A DNA stretch of 15,350 nt from CAYRFU01 sp964423525 (GCA_964423525.1 CAYRFU010000176.1:1-15350); one strand, 5' to 3'; counted from the stretch's first letter, positions 7,673-15,128 are shown. The notes: generated from the letters alone by a model not told the origin. Numbers and translations are program-made.

Positions 7673-9013
7673 GTGGATACTTCCAGTGTGGTTTACGGCG
7701 TCTGGGCCATCGCCACGGGGTTGGCACTGGGAGGTGGCTGGGCCTGTTTTTATCTCCTCCGACGGAGAGATCGCCATATCGACAGTCTCCTCCGAGTGCT
7801 CCAGGCCGTTCCCGAACAAGAAGACTTTGAGGCCCAGGCTCTCTCTCTCTGCCAAGTCTGCGTGCAAGAGTGTGGCAGTCAGGGAGTGTCGCTCTATCTT
7901 CAACCCGGTAATGAGGAAAGCGGTTTCCGTCGCGCAGCTCAAACCGGTCAAAGTGCCGAAGAGACCGGGCCCGGTGTGGTGCGTGACCTGCTCGAGCAAG
8001 CCTGGAAGACGGGCCAGAATGCCGAGGCCAGTCACAACGGCCGCTACATCATGGCCGTGCCCGTCTGGCCGGGCCACGAAGGTGGAGGAGCCCTACTGAT
8101 CTTTTGGGAGGGCACCGACCCTCCCAACGGTTCTCAACGCGGGGTGGTCGATGTGGTGGCCAACACAGCCGCCATTCTGGCCCCTCGTTTCAGCCGGGAA
8201 AGAGCCCTGGCCCAAGCCGAAATTCGCATTGAAGAACTGCAGGCCCAGGCTCAACACGAAATTCAGATCCTTAAAGCCGAATTGGGGGAAGAGAGCCACC
8301 TGGCCAGTGTAGGCCGCTTGGCCGCTGGGGTGGCCCACGAGTTGAACACTCCCCTCGGTGCGGTTCTGGCGATGGTCAGCAGCCTGCTCCGCAAAGAGGA
8401 TAGCCCCGACAAGGGCAAGAGGCTCACCATCGTCAAAGAGGCGGTCGAAAAATGCAAAGCGATCATTCAGAAGCTGCTGGTCTATTCCCGAGCTCCGGTG
8501 GAGACGGAAGAGGGATTGACTTTCAGCCGCTTTGTGAGGGCAGCAACGGACCTGAATAAAGTGATCGAGAACACCGTCGAACTGCATCGCGAGAGTTTCG
8601 CCCAGGATGAAATCACTATCGAGACGGACCTCCATCCGCTGCCCGAGTTTCGAGCCAACTCGACTCAGTGGTCGCACGTTTTCAACAACCTCCTGGTCAA
8701 CGCCCGAGACGCCCTCAAGAGCCACGGTGTCAAAAAGCCCGTCATCCAGATCAAATCAAACTCTGACGGGGAAACCATCCGGGTCGAGGTCAGCGACAAT
8801 GGACCGGGCATCCCTAAAGACATCCGGGCTCGCATCTTCGAGCCGTTTTTTACCACCAAAGATGTGGGCCACGGCACCGGACTGGGGTTGGCCATCTGCA
8901 AAGAAGTCGTTCGCAAGCATCTGGGTGATGTGACCATCGGGGAGAGCGACTCTGGGGGGGCACGATTCCTGATCGAGCTGGCCGCCCCCGTGCCCGAAGA
9001 AGTCAAGGCATGA
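7673..9013 (+). CDS. Membrane-anchored sensor histidine kinase with GAF-like domain
   Basis: 446-residue kinase. One membrane helix (about 6-29) is followed at once by RRR, which places the rest in the cytoplasm. Residues about 45-170 look like a GAF-type input domain, 175-210 are a coiled coil, and the dimerisation/phosphoacceptor helix carries His222 in VGRLAAGVAHELNTPLG. The ATP-binding domain has the N box (NNLLVNARDAL), DNGPGIP, FEPFFTTK and GTGLGLAI, so all parts needed for activity are present. The GTG at 7673 directly follows an in-frame stop; a second GTG at 7688 has GGTGGA ten bases upstream and is an alternative start. The kinase-receptor gene begins 1 nt after this stop, so the two are in one operon, and the divergent response regulator is the natural phosphotransfer partner. 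Confidence 0.94.
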   Translation: MDTSSVVYGVWAIATGLALGGGWACFYLLRRRDRHIDSLLRVLQAVPEQEDFEAQALSLCQVCVQECGSQGVSLYLQPGNEESGFRRAAQTGQSAEETGPGVVRDLLEQAWKTGQNAEASHNGRYIMAVPVWPGHEGGGALLIFWEGTDPPNGSQRGVVDVVANTAAILAPRFSRERALAQAEIRIEELQAQAQHEIQILKAELGEESHLASVGRLAAGVAHELNTPLGAVLAMVSSLLRKEDSPDKGKRLTIVKEAVEKCKAIIQKLLVYSRAPVETEEGLTFSRFVRAATDLNKVIENTVELHRESFAQDEITIETDLHPLPEFRANSTQWSHVFNNLLVNARDALKSHGVKKPVIQIKSNSDGETIRVEVSDNGPGIPKDIRARIFEPFFTTKDVGHGTGLGLAICKEVVRKHLGDVTIGESDSGGARFLIELAAPVPEEVKA

Positions 9014-9014
9014 G

Positions 9015-11117
9015 ATGGAGAGCGGACGCCTCCTTAAGCAACGATACCGCGTCGTCCAAAGACTCGGTGAAGGCGGCAACAGTACCGTCTACCTGTGCAG
9101 CGACGAGAACGTAACCGGCCAACAGAGAGCCGTCAAACATCTGCGTCAAGCCAAGAGCCAGGAATTCCTCCGTGAGGCCTCGCTCTTGGCCGGGCTCCGT
9201 CACTCCAACCTCCCTCTAATAATTGACTACTTCGAGGAAGAGGACGGTCTTTTTCTGGTCATGGAGTATGTCGAAGGCGTCACCCTGCTCGACTGGGTCG
9301 ACAGCCACGGCCCCCCCAACGAGGTGCAAGCCCTCAAATGGGGCCTGGTGTGCGCCAAGACCCTCGAGTATCTCCATTCTCAGTCGGTCCTGTTCCGAGA
9401 CCTGAAGCCTGAGAATATTCTGGTCGAGGAGGGACTCGAACTCAAGTTGATCGATTTCGGCCTGGCTCGCAAGACTCACGAACCCTCAGAGGGAGCCGGT
9501 TCAGTGGGTTACGCTGCTCCCGAGCAGTGGCAAAACGACCAGGCCGACACCGAACGGGCAGACGTGTATGGACTGGGGGCGACCCTTTTCTTCCTGCTCA
9601 CCGGTCACCATCCTAAACCGGTCTACAAGGCTCAGGTGCAGCAGAAGCTCCCCTCTCATCTGGCCCCCGAGACCGAGGTCTTAATCAAGCAACTGATGGA
9701 GCCTGTCCCAGGACAACGCCTGGAGAACGCGCGTGAAGCAGCCTACCGGTTGGCCTCGCGCCTTGAGAGCCTGGCCCCCCGTAAGCGCCGACCTCGGCCA
9801 GAGCCCCCCCCTTTAGACAGCTCCTCCCGATGGCTTTCGAGGATTCTCAGCCTGGCCACGACGCTTTTTTTGGTCGGCGTCGTGCTACTGGTGGTGCCCC
9901 GCGGCTGCACTATCGCGACGCCCCCTGAGAATCTCAAAGAGCAGGCTCGAGGTCACATCGCTCGCTCGCAGTGGACCCAGGCCATCAGTCTGTTAGACGA
10001 CTTTGTAACCCGCAACCCGGGCGACGCCGAGGCCCATGTGTTGCGCCAAAACTGCCTGGCTCGCCTGGTGGACCAGAAAGTGATCACGGTCGGTGTCATT
10101 ACCTCTTTGACCGGAGTGGACGCCGTTTTTGGCAACGAACTGCTCGCGGGAGTAGCGCTGGCCCAGCAGGAGTATAATCAGGCCCAAGACTCCGCCCTGG
10201 TCATCGAAATTCGGGACGACAATTCCGACCCTGATCAAGCCTTGGAAGCGCTAGACGATCTGATCGACCAGGACCAAATTTTTGCAGCCGTGGGTCCGGT
10301 CAGTTCCCAGACCGCTCTGCGCCTGGCTCAGCGACTGACCGAGGCTCACTTTCCGCTGCTGGCTCCGGCCGCCTCCGACCCTCGGGTCTTCGAAGCAAGT
10401 TCCTACCTTTTTTCGGGAGCCGACACCCAGGAACGGCGGGTGGAAGAGATTCTGGATTTCTTCGTAGCCCGAGGCCTAACCCGTGCGGGAGTCTTGATCG
10501 ACTCTGAACTGTTCGTGTCCGAGTCGGGGGCCCGCTACCTCGACCGCAACTTAGAAAAGCGAGGGGGTGAGGTCGTGGTCCGTCAGACCTACCCCTGGCC
10601 CCTCGGGGATTTCCGACTGGACCCCCGTTTCAAGGAGGTCGATTTTCTCTTTCTGGCTGACTATCGGGCTCCCGTCGTTGCCGAGCTCTGTCGCTACCTC
10701 CACAAAACGGTGCCCGATCTTCCTCTAGCCTCGCAAACGGTGGCCTTTAGCCCCGAACTGCTCGAAAGAGGGGGCCGCGCAACCGAGGGATTGGTCCTCT
10801 CGAGCTATTTCCCGGCCTCGCCTCAGAACGAACAGAGTGAGCGTTTTCTCCATCGTTTCCAACGAACCTATGAAGAGGAATTTCCCAGCCACGTCACAGC
10901 TAACGCCTACGACGCGGTGAACCTGATGCTGGAGGGACTGACCACGGTCCACGACCGCGACCATATGCGGGATTTCCTGGATTCGTTCGGACGAACTCGC
11001 GCCCCCTATCAGGGAGTGGGAGGGGTGTTCGCGCCGGGGGTTGTCTTGAACGCTCGTCCCCCCTACCTCGTCATTATCGAGGACGGATCTTACCGGATCA
11101 TCAAAGAAGAGCGCTAG
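9015..11117 (+). CDS. Transmembrane Ser/Thr kinase with extracytoplasmic LivJ-like ligand-binding domain
   Basis: 700-residue receptor kinase. Residues about 10-250 are a Hanks-type kinase: GEGGNSTVY loop (18-26), Lys41, FRDLKPEN with Asp129, DFG 147-149 and YAAPEQW. A basic, proline-rich juxtamembrane stretch (255-266) leads to one membrane helix (274-294). Outside, residues about 305-350 resemble a TPR-like pair of helices, and 355-695 form a type-1 periplasmic binding domain of the branched-chain amino acid receptor kind (VGVITSLTGVDAVFGNELLAGV...DDNSDPDQA...AVGPVSS). This replaces the PASTA or beta-propeller sensors usual in such kinases and suggests direct sensing of an amino acid-like ligand. 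AAGG lies six bases before the ATG, inside the histidine kinase gene's end. Its TAG overlaps the TAG of the convergent gene. Confidence 0.92.
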   Translation: MESGRLLKQRYRVVQRLGEGGNSTVYLCSDENVTGQQRAVKHLRQAKSQEFLREASLLAGLRHSNLPLIIDYFEEEDGLFLVMEYVEGVTLLDWVDSHGPPNEVQALKWGLVCAKTLEYLHSQSVLFRDLKPENILVEEGLELKLIDFGLARKTHEPSEGAGSVGYAAPEQWQNDQADTERADVYGLGATLFFLLTGHHPKPVYKAQVQQKLPSHLAPETEVLIKQLMEPVPGQRLENAREAAYRLASRLESLAPRKRRPRPEPPPLDSSSRWLSRILSLATTLFLVGVVLLVVPRGCTIATPPENLKEQARGHIARSQWTQAISLLDDFVTRNPGDAEAHVLRQNCLARLVDQKVITVGVITSLTGVDAVFGNELLAGVALAQQEYNQAQDSALVIEIRDDNSDPDQALEALDDLIDQDQIFAAVGPVSSQTALRLAQRLTEAHFPLLAPAASDPRVFEASSYLFSGADTQERRVEEILDFFVARGLTRAGVLIDSELFVSESGARYLDRNLEKRGGEVVVRQTYPWPLGDFRLDPRFKEVDFLFLADYRAPVVAELCRYLHKTVPDLPLASQTVAFSPELLERGGRATEGLVLSSYFPASPQNEQSERFLHRFQRTYEEEFPSHVTANAYDAVNLMLEGLTTVHDRDHMRDFLDSFGRTRAPYQGVGGVFAPGVVLNARPPYLVIIEDGSYRIIKEER
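11114..11117. other. CTAG shared by two convergent stop codons
   Basis: The palindrome CTAG supplies TAG on both strands: 11115-11117 ends the kinase-receptor gene and 11116-11114 ends the convergent unknown gene. The coding regions overlap by 4 bases and leave no room for a dedicated terminator, so transcripts from both sides probably overlap. Confidence 0.85.
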
Positions 11118-11782
11118 GCTTTTGGGGCGTTCTTAGCCTTCGCTTCTTCAATCTTGGCCTGGACCTCACTCACAACTCTCTCCGCCTCTTTCACTTTCTT
11201 GCCGACCCATTGGGCATCTCTGACGGTGTCGCGAACTGTCGTGATCACTGAGCTGGCCGAGTCGCCGCCCTTCTTATAGTCGGCCCGGACCCAGGTAGCG
11301 TAGTTGGAAAGGACCGTACCGTCTTCGCCTTTGGGCGTGTCTTCCACTCCCAGAACCTCGATGACCGCCAGACTCGCGACACCCACTCCAGCAGCGGCGG
11401 CGGCAGCGGGGACTTTCAAAATCTGGAGCCCACCGACCCAATTGGCCGCCTTTTTGGCCGTGTCCCCTTCGATTCCGATGGTGCCAAGAGCCGCTTTAGT
11501 GAGGTTCTCAGCCGAGTTCACGCCGACGAAGGTCAGGCCTCCGGCGATTTTGGTCACTTCTTCGACCGTGCCCACCACGGCATCTCCCAAGTCGACGGCT
11601 CGGTCGACCCGATCGACCAGAGCGGAATCGGGCTCTCCTTCTTCTTTGGCCTTGAGCCGTTCCTTGGAAGGGTCGACCAGAGCCTGGCTGGCCTTCACAA
11701 CTTTGTCGAGTCCGACCCTTTTGGTGCCGGTCCGGACGGTGTCCGCTCCCGTGCGCCAGATTCTTCCAAAAGCATTATCCAT
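11114..11782 (-). CDS. Uncharacterised 222-residue helical protein with Ala/Gly-rich hydrophobic segment
   Basis: I do not recognise this protein. The ATG at 11782 is chosen because AGGAG lies 7 bases upstream; the open frame continues to 11929, but a longer start would overlap the upstream nucleotidase gene and has no better leader. The N-terminus is basic and amphipathic (MDNAFGRIWRTGADTVRTG). Residues 35-60 are charged, 65-105 are rich in small residues, and 117-146 form a hydrophobic stretch with a run of six alanines and VGVASLAVIEVLGV that could insert in a membrane. Residues 175-215 are a likely charged coiled coil ending in a Lys/Ala tail. It has no cysteine and no signal peptide. It is 67 nt downstream of the nucleotidase gene and probably co-transcribed with it. 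A membrane-active or structural protein is possible; function is unknown. Confidence 0.75.
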   Translation of the reverse strand: MDNAFGRIWRTGADTVRTGTKRVGLDKVVKASQALVDPSKERLKAKEEGEPDSALVDRVDRAVDLGDAVVGTVEEVTKIAGGLTFVGVNSAENLTKAALGTIGIEGDTAKKAANWVGGLQILKVPAAAAAAGVGVASLAVIEVLGVEDTPKGEDGTVLSNYATWVRADYKKGGDSASSVITTVRDTVRDAQWVGKKVKEAERVVSEVQAKIEEAKAKNAPKA

Positions 11783-11849
11783 CTTAAACTCCTGTAGTTG
11801 GAGCTTGGTTGAGACCAGCAGAGCATAAACCACGGGTCTGAAAATACAC

Positions 11850-13253
11850 TTACAAATAGGCGGCGGCCTGACGACTGACGTCGTGACCGGGCTCTTCATC
11901 GTTGGCGTGGAGGTCGAGATAGTTCTCAAAAGCGTCTCGAACCTGGATGGTCTTGGTCAGAAGCTCGCACTGGGGAAAGTAGTCGAGCCCTCCCTCGGAC
12001 AGGTATCCCGAGGTGGCCACCTCGAGGGTGTCGGGCAAAGATGAACCGTCACTGAGAGTCAACGAGTCGAGTTGCAGACCTCGCTCTCCCTGATGAGTGG
12101 ACACCCGCAGCCCCTTCAAGAAGAGACTCCTTTTGTTCCCGTAGTCGAGACTCTGTTGAACGGCTGCAGTCAGCTGCTCTTTGGTGACCCGAATTTTAGC
12201 CACCTGGTCGTCGAAAGGGAAAGCCTTCTTGAGCTCCTCGGCAGTAACATCACCAGCCTCGAACCCGGCTCGAATCATATCGTTGTTGAAGAGAGCGATC
12301 TCCGTCCCCGCTTCCAGAGCCAGGGCCCTGGCCACCGCCAGGTCGAGGGGGTCATCTTTGACACTATCGTGGCGAAGCTCCTGAGGGGTGTAACTCACCA
12401 CCGTCCCCAGTTTCTCCTCAGCTGACCGGAGATAGCCTTCGACAATGCGGGTCACTTCATCGTCGGGACGCTCCGAATTCTCATCGATAGCGATGAGACG
12501 GTGTTGAAAACTCACCACCTTTTGTCGCTTCACATCGTAGTCGATGTCGAGGCGGGTCACCGCTCCTCGAGCATAGCCTGAGCGCACCATCATGGTCTGG
12601 TTAACCTGGCGAGGAGTCTGATAGAAAGTGTGTTTGTGGCCGCCGTGGAGGATGTCGATGTGGTTACTCTGTTGGGCCAGGTCGTAGTCCTGATCCTCAT
12701 CTTGATGAGTCAGGGCGATGACCAGGTCGACTCCCTGTTCTTTGAGTTGGCTAGCCTCTCGACCGATAGCGTCGACAGCCGGGTCAAAAGTCAAACCAGC
12801 CGTCATATCGGGCGACCCAAGCTTTGGAGTGGTCTCGGTGGTGCCACCCACAATCCCTATGGTGACTCCCTTCTTGGTCAAGACCACACTCGACTCGACT
12901 CCCTCGAGCAGAGCCCCGTCCTCCTGTTTGACGTTGCTGCAGACGACCTGAAAGTGTCCTTCTCGGACCATCTGGCGAGTGTAGTCGGGGCAGTAGTCGA
13001 AATCATGGTTGCCGAGGGCGATCACGTCGTAGCCGGTCAGGTCGAGAATATGGCGACCCGGCTGGCCGTGCTCGAGTTCGGACTCAGGCGCGCCCTGGAA
13101 AACATCTCCGCTAGAAAGCACCAGAGTGCCGTCGGGATTTTCCTGCCGGGCTTTGGTGACCTCTCCGTGGATAGCCGGAGCGCCGGCCAGATGACCGTGC
13201 TCGTCACTGGTAAAAAGCAGGGTGAGGCGTCGTATCGAACTCATGGAGCCCAA
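11850..13253 (-). CDS. 5'-nucleotidase/UshA-family metallophosphatase, no signal peptide
   Basis: 467-residue two-domain enzyme of the calcineurin-like 5'-nucleotidase/2',3'-cyclic phosphodiesterase family. Metal-binding motifs are SDEHG (Asp17, His19), SSGD (Asp50), GNHDFD (Asn82, His83), ALTH and GGHKH. The C-terminal substrate domain is recognisable (IALFNNDMIRAGFEAGDV, KAFPFDDQV, SEGGLDYFP), although the usual glycine-rich NGGGIR reads NNDMIR, so substrate choice may differ. Family members are typically exported, but the N-terminus (MGSMSSIRRLTLLFTSDEHG) runs straight into the first catalytic strand with no signal peptide. TTG at 13253 is preferred because GGGTGAGG lies 7 bases upstream; the ATG at 13244 is the alternative. 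It sits 35 nt downstream of the gluzincin peptidase gene, likely in one operon. Confidence 0.87.
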   Translation of the reverse strand: MGSMSSIRRLTLLFTSDEHGHLAGAPAIHGEVTKARQENPDGTLVLSSGDVFQGAPESELEHGQPGRHILDLTGYDVIALGNHDFDYCPDYTRQMVREGHFQVVCSNVKQEDGALLEGVESSVVLTKKGVTIGIVGGTTETTPKLGSPDMTAGLTFDPAVDAIGREASQLKEQGVDLVIALTHQDEDQDYDLAQQSNHIDILHGGHKHTFYQTPRQVNQTMMVRSGYARGAVTRLDIDYDVKRQKVVSFQHRLIAIDENSERPDDEVTRIVEGYLRSAEEKLGTVVSYTPQELRHDSVKDDPLDLAVARALALEAGTEIALFNNDMIRAGFEAGDVTAEELKKAFPFDDQVAKIRVTKEQLTAAVQQSLDYGNKRSLFLKGLRVSTHQGERGLQLDSLTLSDGSSLPDTLEVATSGYLSEGGLDYFPQCELLTKTIQVRDAFENYLDLHANDEEPGHDVSRQAAAYL

Positions 13254-13288
13254 TTTAGAGCCTCACCCTGAAAAGGGAGTGAAACAGT

Positions 13289-14788
13289 CTATCCGGCCAG
13301 AATAGGCGACTTCTTGAGCACCACTTGACCGCCCTCGAGAGCCACATAACCCCGGAAAGGATCGTGCTGGTTCTTAAAAAGCGCGGTGACTCCCGGTTCC
13401 GCTCCAAAGACCTGGTGGGTATGAATTTCGCCGTTCTCAAGGTTCTGGCGAACGGCGTTGCGGACTTCTTGTTTGGCCTGGTCGTCAATGACGTTGGTCG
13501 ACTTGAAGAAGAGGTCTCCTTCAGGGTCAAAGGCCAACACCAGTCCACCCTTCTCTCTGACGACGGCCTGGTCCATCCCGATCAGGTCGGCCACGTTGAC
13601 GTCCTCAGAGTAAGTGTAGGTCAGAAAGGTCCGCCCCGAGTCATCTTGATGAACTCCATCAATCTTTAGATCGAGCCCGGCCACGCCCAAAATGTCCTTG
13701 TTCTCCTCGAGCAGCACCTGAGCACTCATCCGATTGACCTCAGGGGGCAACCGAAGACCTTCTTCAGGAGGAGGCTCGGGAGCGGGGGGATGGATGTTGC
13801 GGGCCGCCATCATGTTGGTGATGGTGTCAGCATAGCGGCCTCCGAACTCCTGCTCGTCGACCGTCAGCAGAGCAGCGGCATAGTGACCGTAGCTAGGCAA
13901 GCTTCCAGCTGGGGTGAACTCAAAGGCTTTGATGGCCAGTTTCCCGGTGACGTCACGAGCCTTTTCGATCGACTCTCGCTTGTCAAAGCCTTGAGCCTGG
14001 AACTGGTCATTGAGAGAAGCCAGAACATCGTAGACCGCGGCCGAAATCACCCGGCTGTAGTTGTGAGGCTCGGCCCCCAGGTCTTCCTCGTTGGGAGGAC
14101 GCCAAGGCAGCGTACTCGGGTCAGCGTTAATCAACTCATTGCGAGCGTTGCGAAGGTAGTCGTGGTGGGCGAACTCCTGGCCGCGTTCATCCCAGATGCT
14201 GCGACCCAGCTCCTCAGCCAGACGGGCCACCGAGTTGTGCTTCCACAAGTCCCCGTCGGTCTCTTTGAGAATCTTGTCCAGGTTCCGCTCGTCTTTGAGT
14301 CCGACAAAGATGCTGAGCATGTCGCCGAAGCCCTCATGGATACCACCAGTGGCTCCCCGGTAGCTCGAAATCCAGCCGGGACGAACGGCATCAAGGAGAG
14401 CGTGACCGAGTTCGTGATAGACGACTTCCGCCGACATTCCCGAGTCGACGAGTTTATTCATCTTGTGGTTGAAATGATGAAAAAAGTTGACCGAGCCGTC
14501 TCGACGGCTGTAGTAGGCGTTGAGCATCTCCCCGCCAAAAGGCCGTATCTTCAGTTGCTCGGAACGGAAAGCCCAGTCAGGCTCCCGGTCCATCATCTCG
14601 GTGAAATACTCCTCGGCCCGATCGGCCGCCACGAAGGTCTGCACCTGGTTAAAACGAGGGTCACTGGGCAAGTAGAGCATGTTGCCTTCCTCGTCAGGAG
14701 CGGCCGCTTCGTGCTCTGGGTCGACCACACGTAGACGGTCGTTGACGGGACCTGGGCGAACTCCTTCGGCCAGCATTTCGGTCGTCAT
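13289..14788 (-). CDS. Gluzincin (thermolysin/fungalysin-like) metallopeptidase
   Basis: 499 residues from the first in-frame ATG. HELGH at 125-129 and the downstream GGIHEGFGD, with Glu152 as probable third zinc ligand, define a gluzincin of the M4/M36 kind. EPHNYSRVISAAVYDVL further on resembles the active-site His region of M4 enzymes. Residues about 330-499 form a separate C-terminal domain I cannot name, after a short proline-rich linker (PPAPEPPPEEG). The ATG at 14788 has no ribosome binding site, and the reading frame stays open for 58 codons upstream with helix-like sequence (HYYYSQDALAEQL) just before it, so the true N-terminus is probably upstream in a damaged 5' region (see 14789-14976). 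No signal peptide is seen in either version. It leads a minus-strand series with the nucleotidase and unknown genes. Confidence 0.8.
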   Translation of the reverse strand: MTTEMLAEGVRPGPVNDRLRVVDPEHEAAAPDEEGNMLYLPSDPRFNQVQTFVAADRAEEYFTEMMDREPDWAFRSEQLKIRPFGGEMLNAYYSRRDGSVNFFHHFNHKMNKLVDSGMSAEVVYHELGHALLDAVRPGWISSYRGATGGIHEGFGDMLSIFVGLKDERNLDKILKETDGDLWKHNSVARLAEELGRSIWDERGQEFAHHDYLRNARNELINADPSTLPWRPPNEEDLGAEPHNYSRVISAAVYDVLASLNDQFQAQGFDKRESIEKARDVTGKLAIKAFEFTPAGSLPSYGHYAAALLTVDEQEFGGRYADTITNMMAARNIHPPAPEPPPEEGLRLPPEVNRMSAQVLLEENKDILGVAGLDLKIDGVHQDDSGRTFLTYTYSEDVNVADLIGMDQAVVREKGGLVLAFDPEGDLFFKSTNVIDDQAKQEVRNAVRQNLENGEIHTHQVFGAEPGVTALFKNQHDPFRGYVALEGGQVVLKKSPILAG

Positions 14789-14976
14789 CAGCTGTTCGGC
14801 CAGAGCATCTTGGGAATAGTAATAATGCTTAATGGAGGTCGGCGGGGGGGCTCTTCCTCGTTGTCCTGGGGAATAAACTGGTCTCTCTGGAGAGCCTAGG
14901 TAGGGCGAGAAGCGGTCAGCGTCGAGGGCGCAACCGTGGGCAGTGGGGACAAGGAAAGAGGGCTAAGAGCCTGCAT
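14789..14976 (-). pseudogene. Probable disrupted 5' end of the gluzincin peptidase gene
   Basis: An ATG at 14976 opens MQALSPLSLSPLPTVAPS, ending after 26 residues at TAG (14898-14896). The same frame then continues as ALQRDQFIPQDNEEEPP up to a run of seven C (plus-strand G7 at 14844-14850). One extra C in that run would join it exactly to PPTSIKHYYYSQDALAEQL and on to the peptidase. Thus one nonsense codon (CAG to TAG would be a single transition) and one missing base separate an apparent 562-residue gene from its body. This may be real decay, a phase-variable tract plus a nonsense change, or a sequencing error. If real, translation must start internally or the gene is silent. Confidence 0.5.
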
Positions 14977-15008
14977 GAGTTTCTCTTCTTTGGAAATCTT
15001 TCCGCAGG

Positions 15009-15017
15009 TTATCCACA
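15009..15017 (+). promoter_or_regulatory. Single perfect DnaA-box match
   Basis: TTATCCACA equals the bacterial DnaA-box consensus. No second good copy, AT-rich unwinding element or replication gene is present nearby, so this is not an origin. It may be a chance match or a DnaA-regulated promoter element upstream of the leftward peptidase operon. Confidence 0.3.
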
Positions 15018-15080
15018 GACCCCCACGAGGGGTGTGAACGAAATGTAACAGAGCCGTGGCTGCTTGAAACGCAGGCCTGT

Positions 15081-15094
15081 TTACACAACTGTAA
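15081..15094. promoter_or_regulatory. TTACA-N4-TGTAA dyad
   Basis: Perfect 5-base arms flank CAAC. With one mismatch the arms extend to seven bases (GTTTACA and TGTAACC). It lies between the divergent peptidase 5' region and the small ORF at the right end, where an operator would be expected. The half-site resembles the GTTAC/GTAAC dyad at 1772-1787. Confidence 0.3.
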
Positions 15095-15128
15095 CCCGGC
15101 TGCAACCGACGACCGCTAGGCTAAGGAT

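Larger units (their letters stand above)
14977..15128. other. Intergenic region with dyads and one DnaA-box match
   Basis: No gene is seen on either strand here. The stretch holds a perfect TTATCCACA (15009-15017), an ACCCC/GGGGT inverted repeat (15019-15033), TGTAAC at 15044-15049, and a TTACA-N4-TGTAA dyad (15081-15094). It should contain the promoter of the leftward metallopeptidase operon; an extended -10-like TGTTACATT occurs on the minus strand (revcomp of about 15042-15050), but its -35 is poor. Confidence 0.4.

Noticed and set aside
7080..8099. Plus-strand open frame of 339 codons across the regulator start and histidine kinase gene
   Set aside because: It runs antisense to the receiver domain, crosses the divergent promoter and then runs out of frame through the kinase gene; both real genes have definite motifs.
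2255..9410. HRD histidine replaced by Val or Phe as a sign of pseudokinases
   Set aside because: The catalytic Asp, Lys and DFG are intact in both kinases, and this position varies in many active bacterial Ser/Thr kinases.
11390..11412. GCG/GCA triplet repeat as a mobile or unstable microsatellite
   Set aside because: It encodes a run of six alanines in frame in the unknown protein and is too short to be more than a coding low-complexity stretch.
11783..11929. Longer N-terminus for the unknown 222-residue protein
   Set aside because: It would overlap the nucleotidase coding end, its extra residues look non-coding, and the ATG at 11782 has a strong AGGAG at the right distance.
14896..14898. 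TAG read as glutamine by an altered genetic code
   Set aside because: At least five genes in the window end naturally at TAG (for example 58-56, 3581-3583, 11115-11117), so TAG is an ordinary stop here.
15009..15017. DnaA box as evidence of a replication origin
   Set aside because: There is only one copy, no AT-rich element and no dnaA, dnaN or parAB gene nearby.
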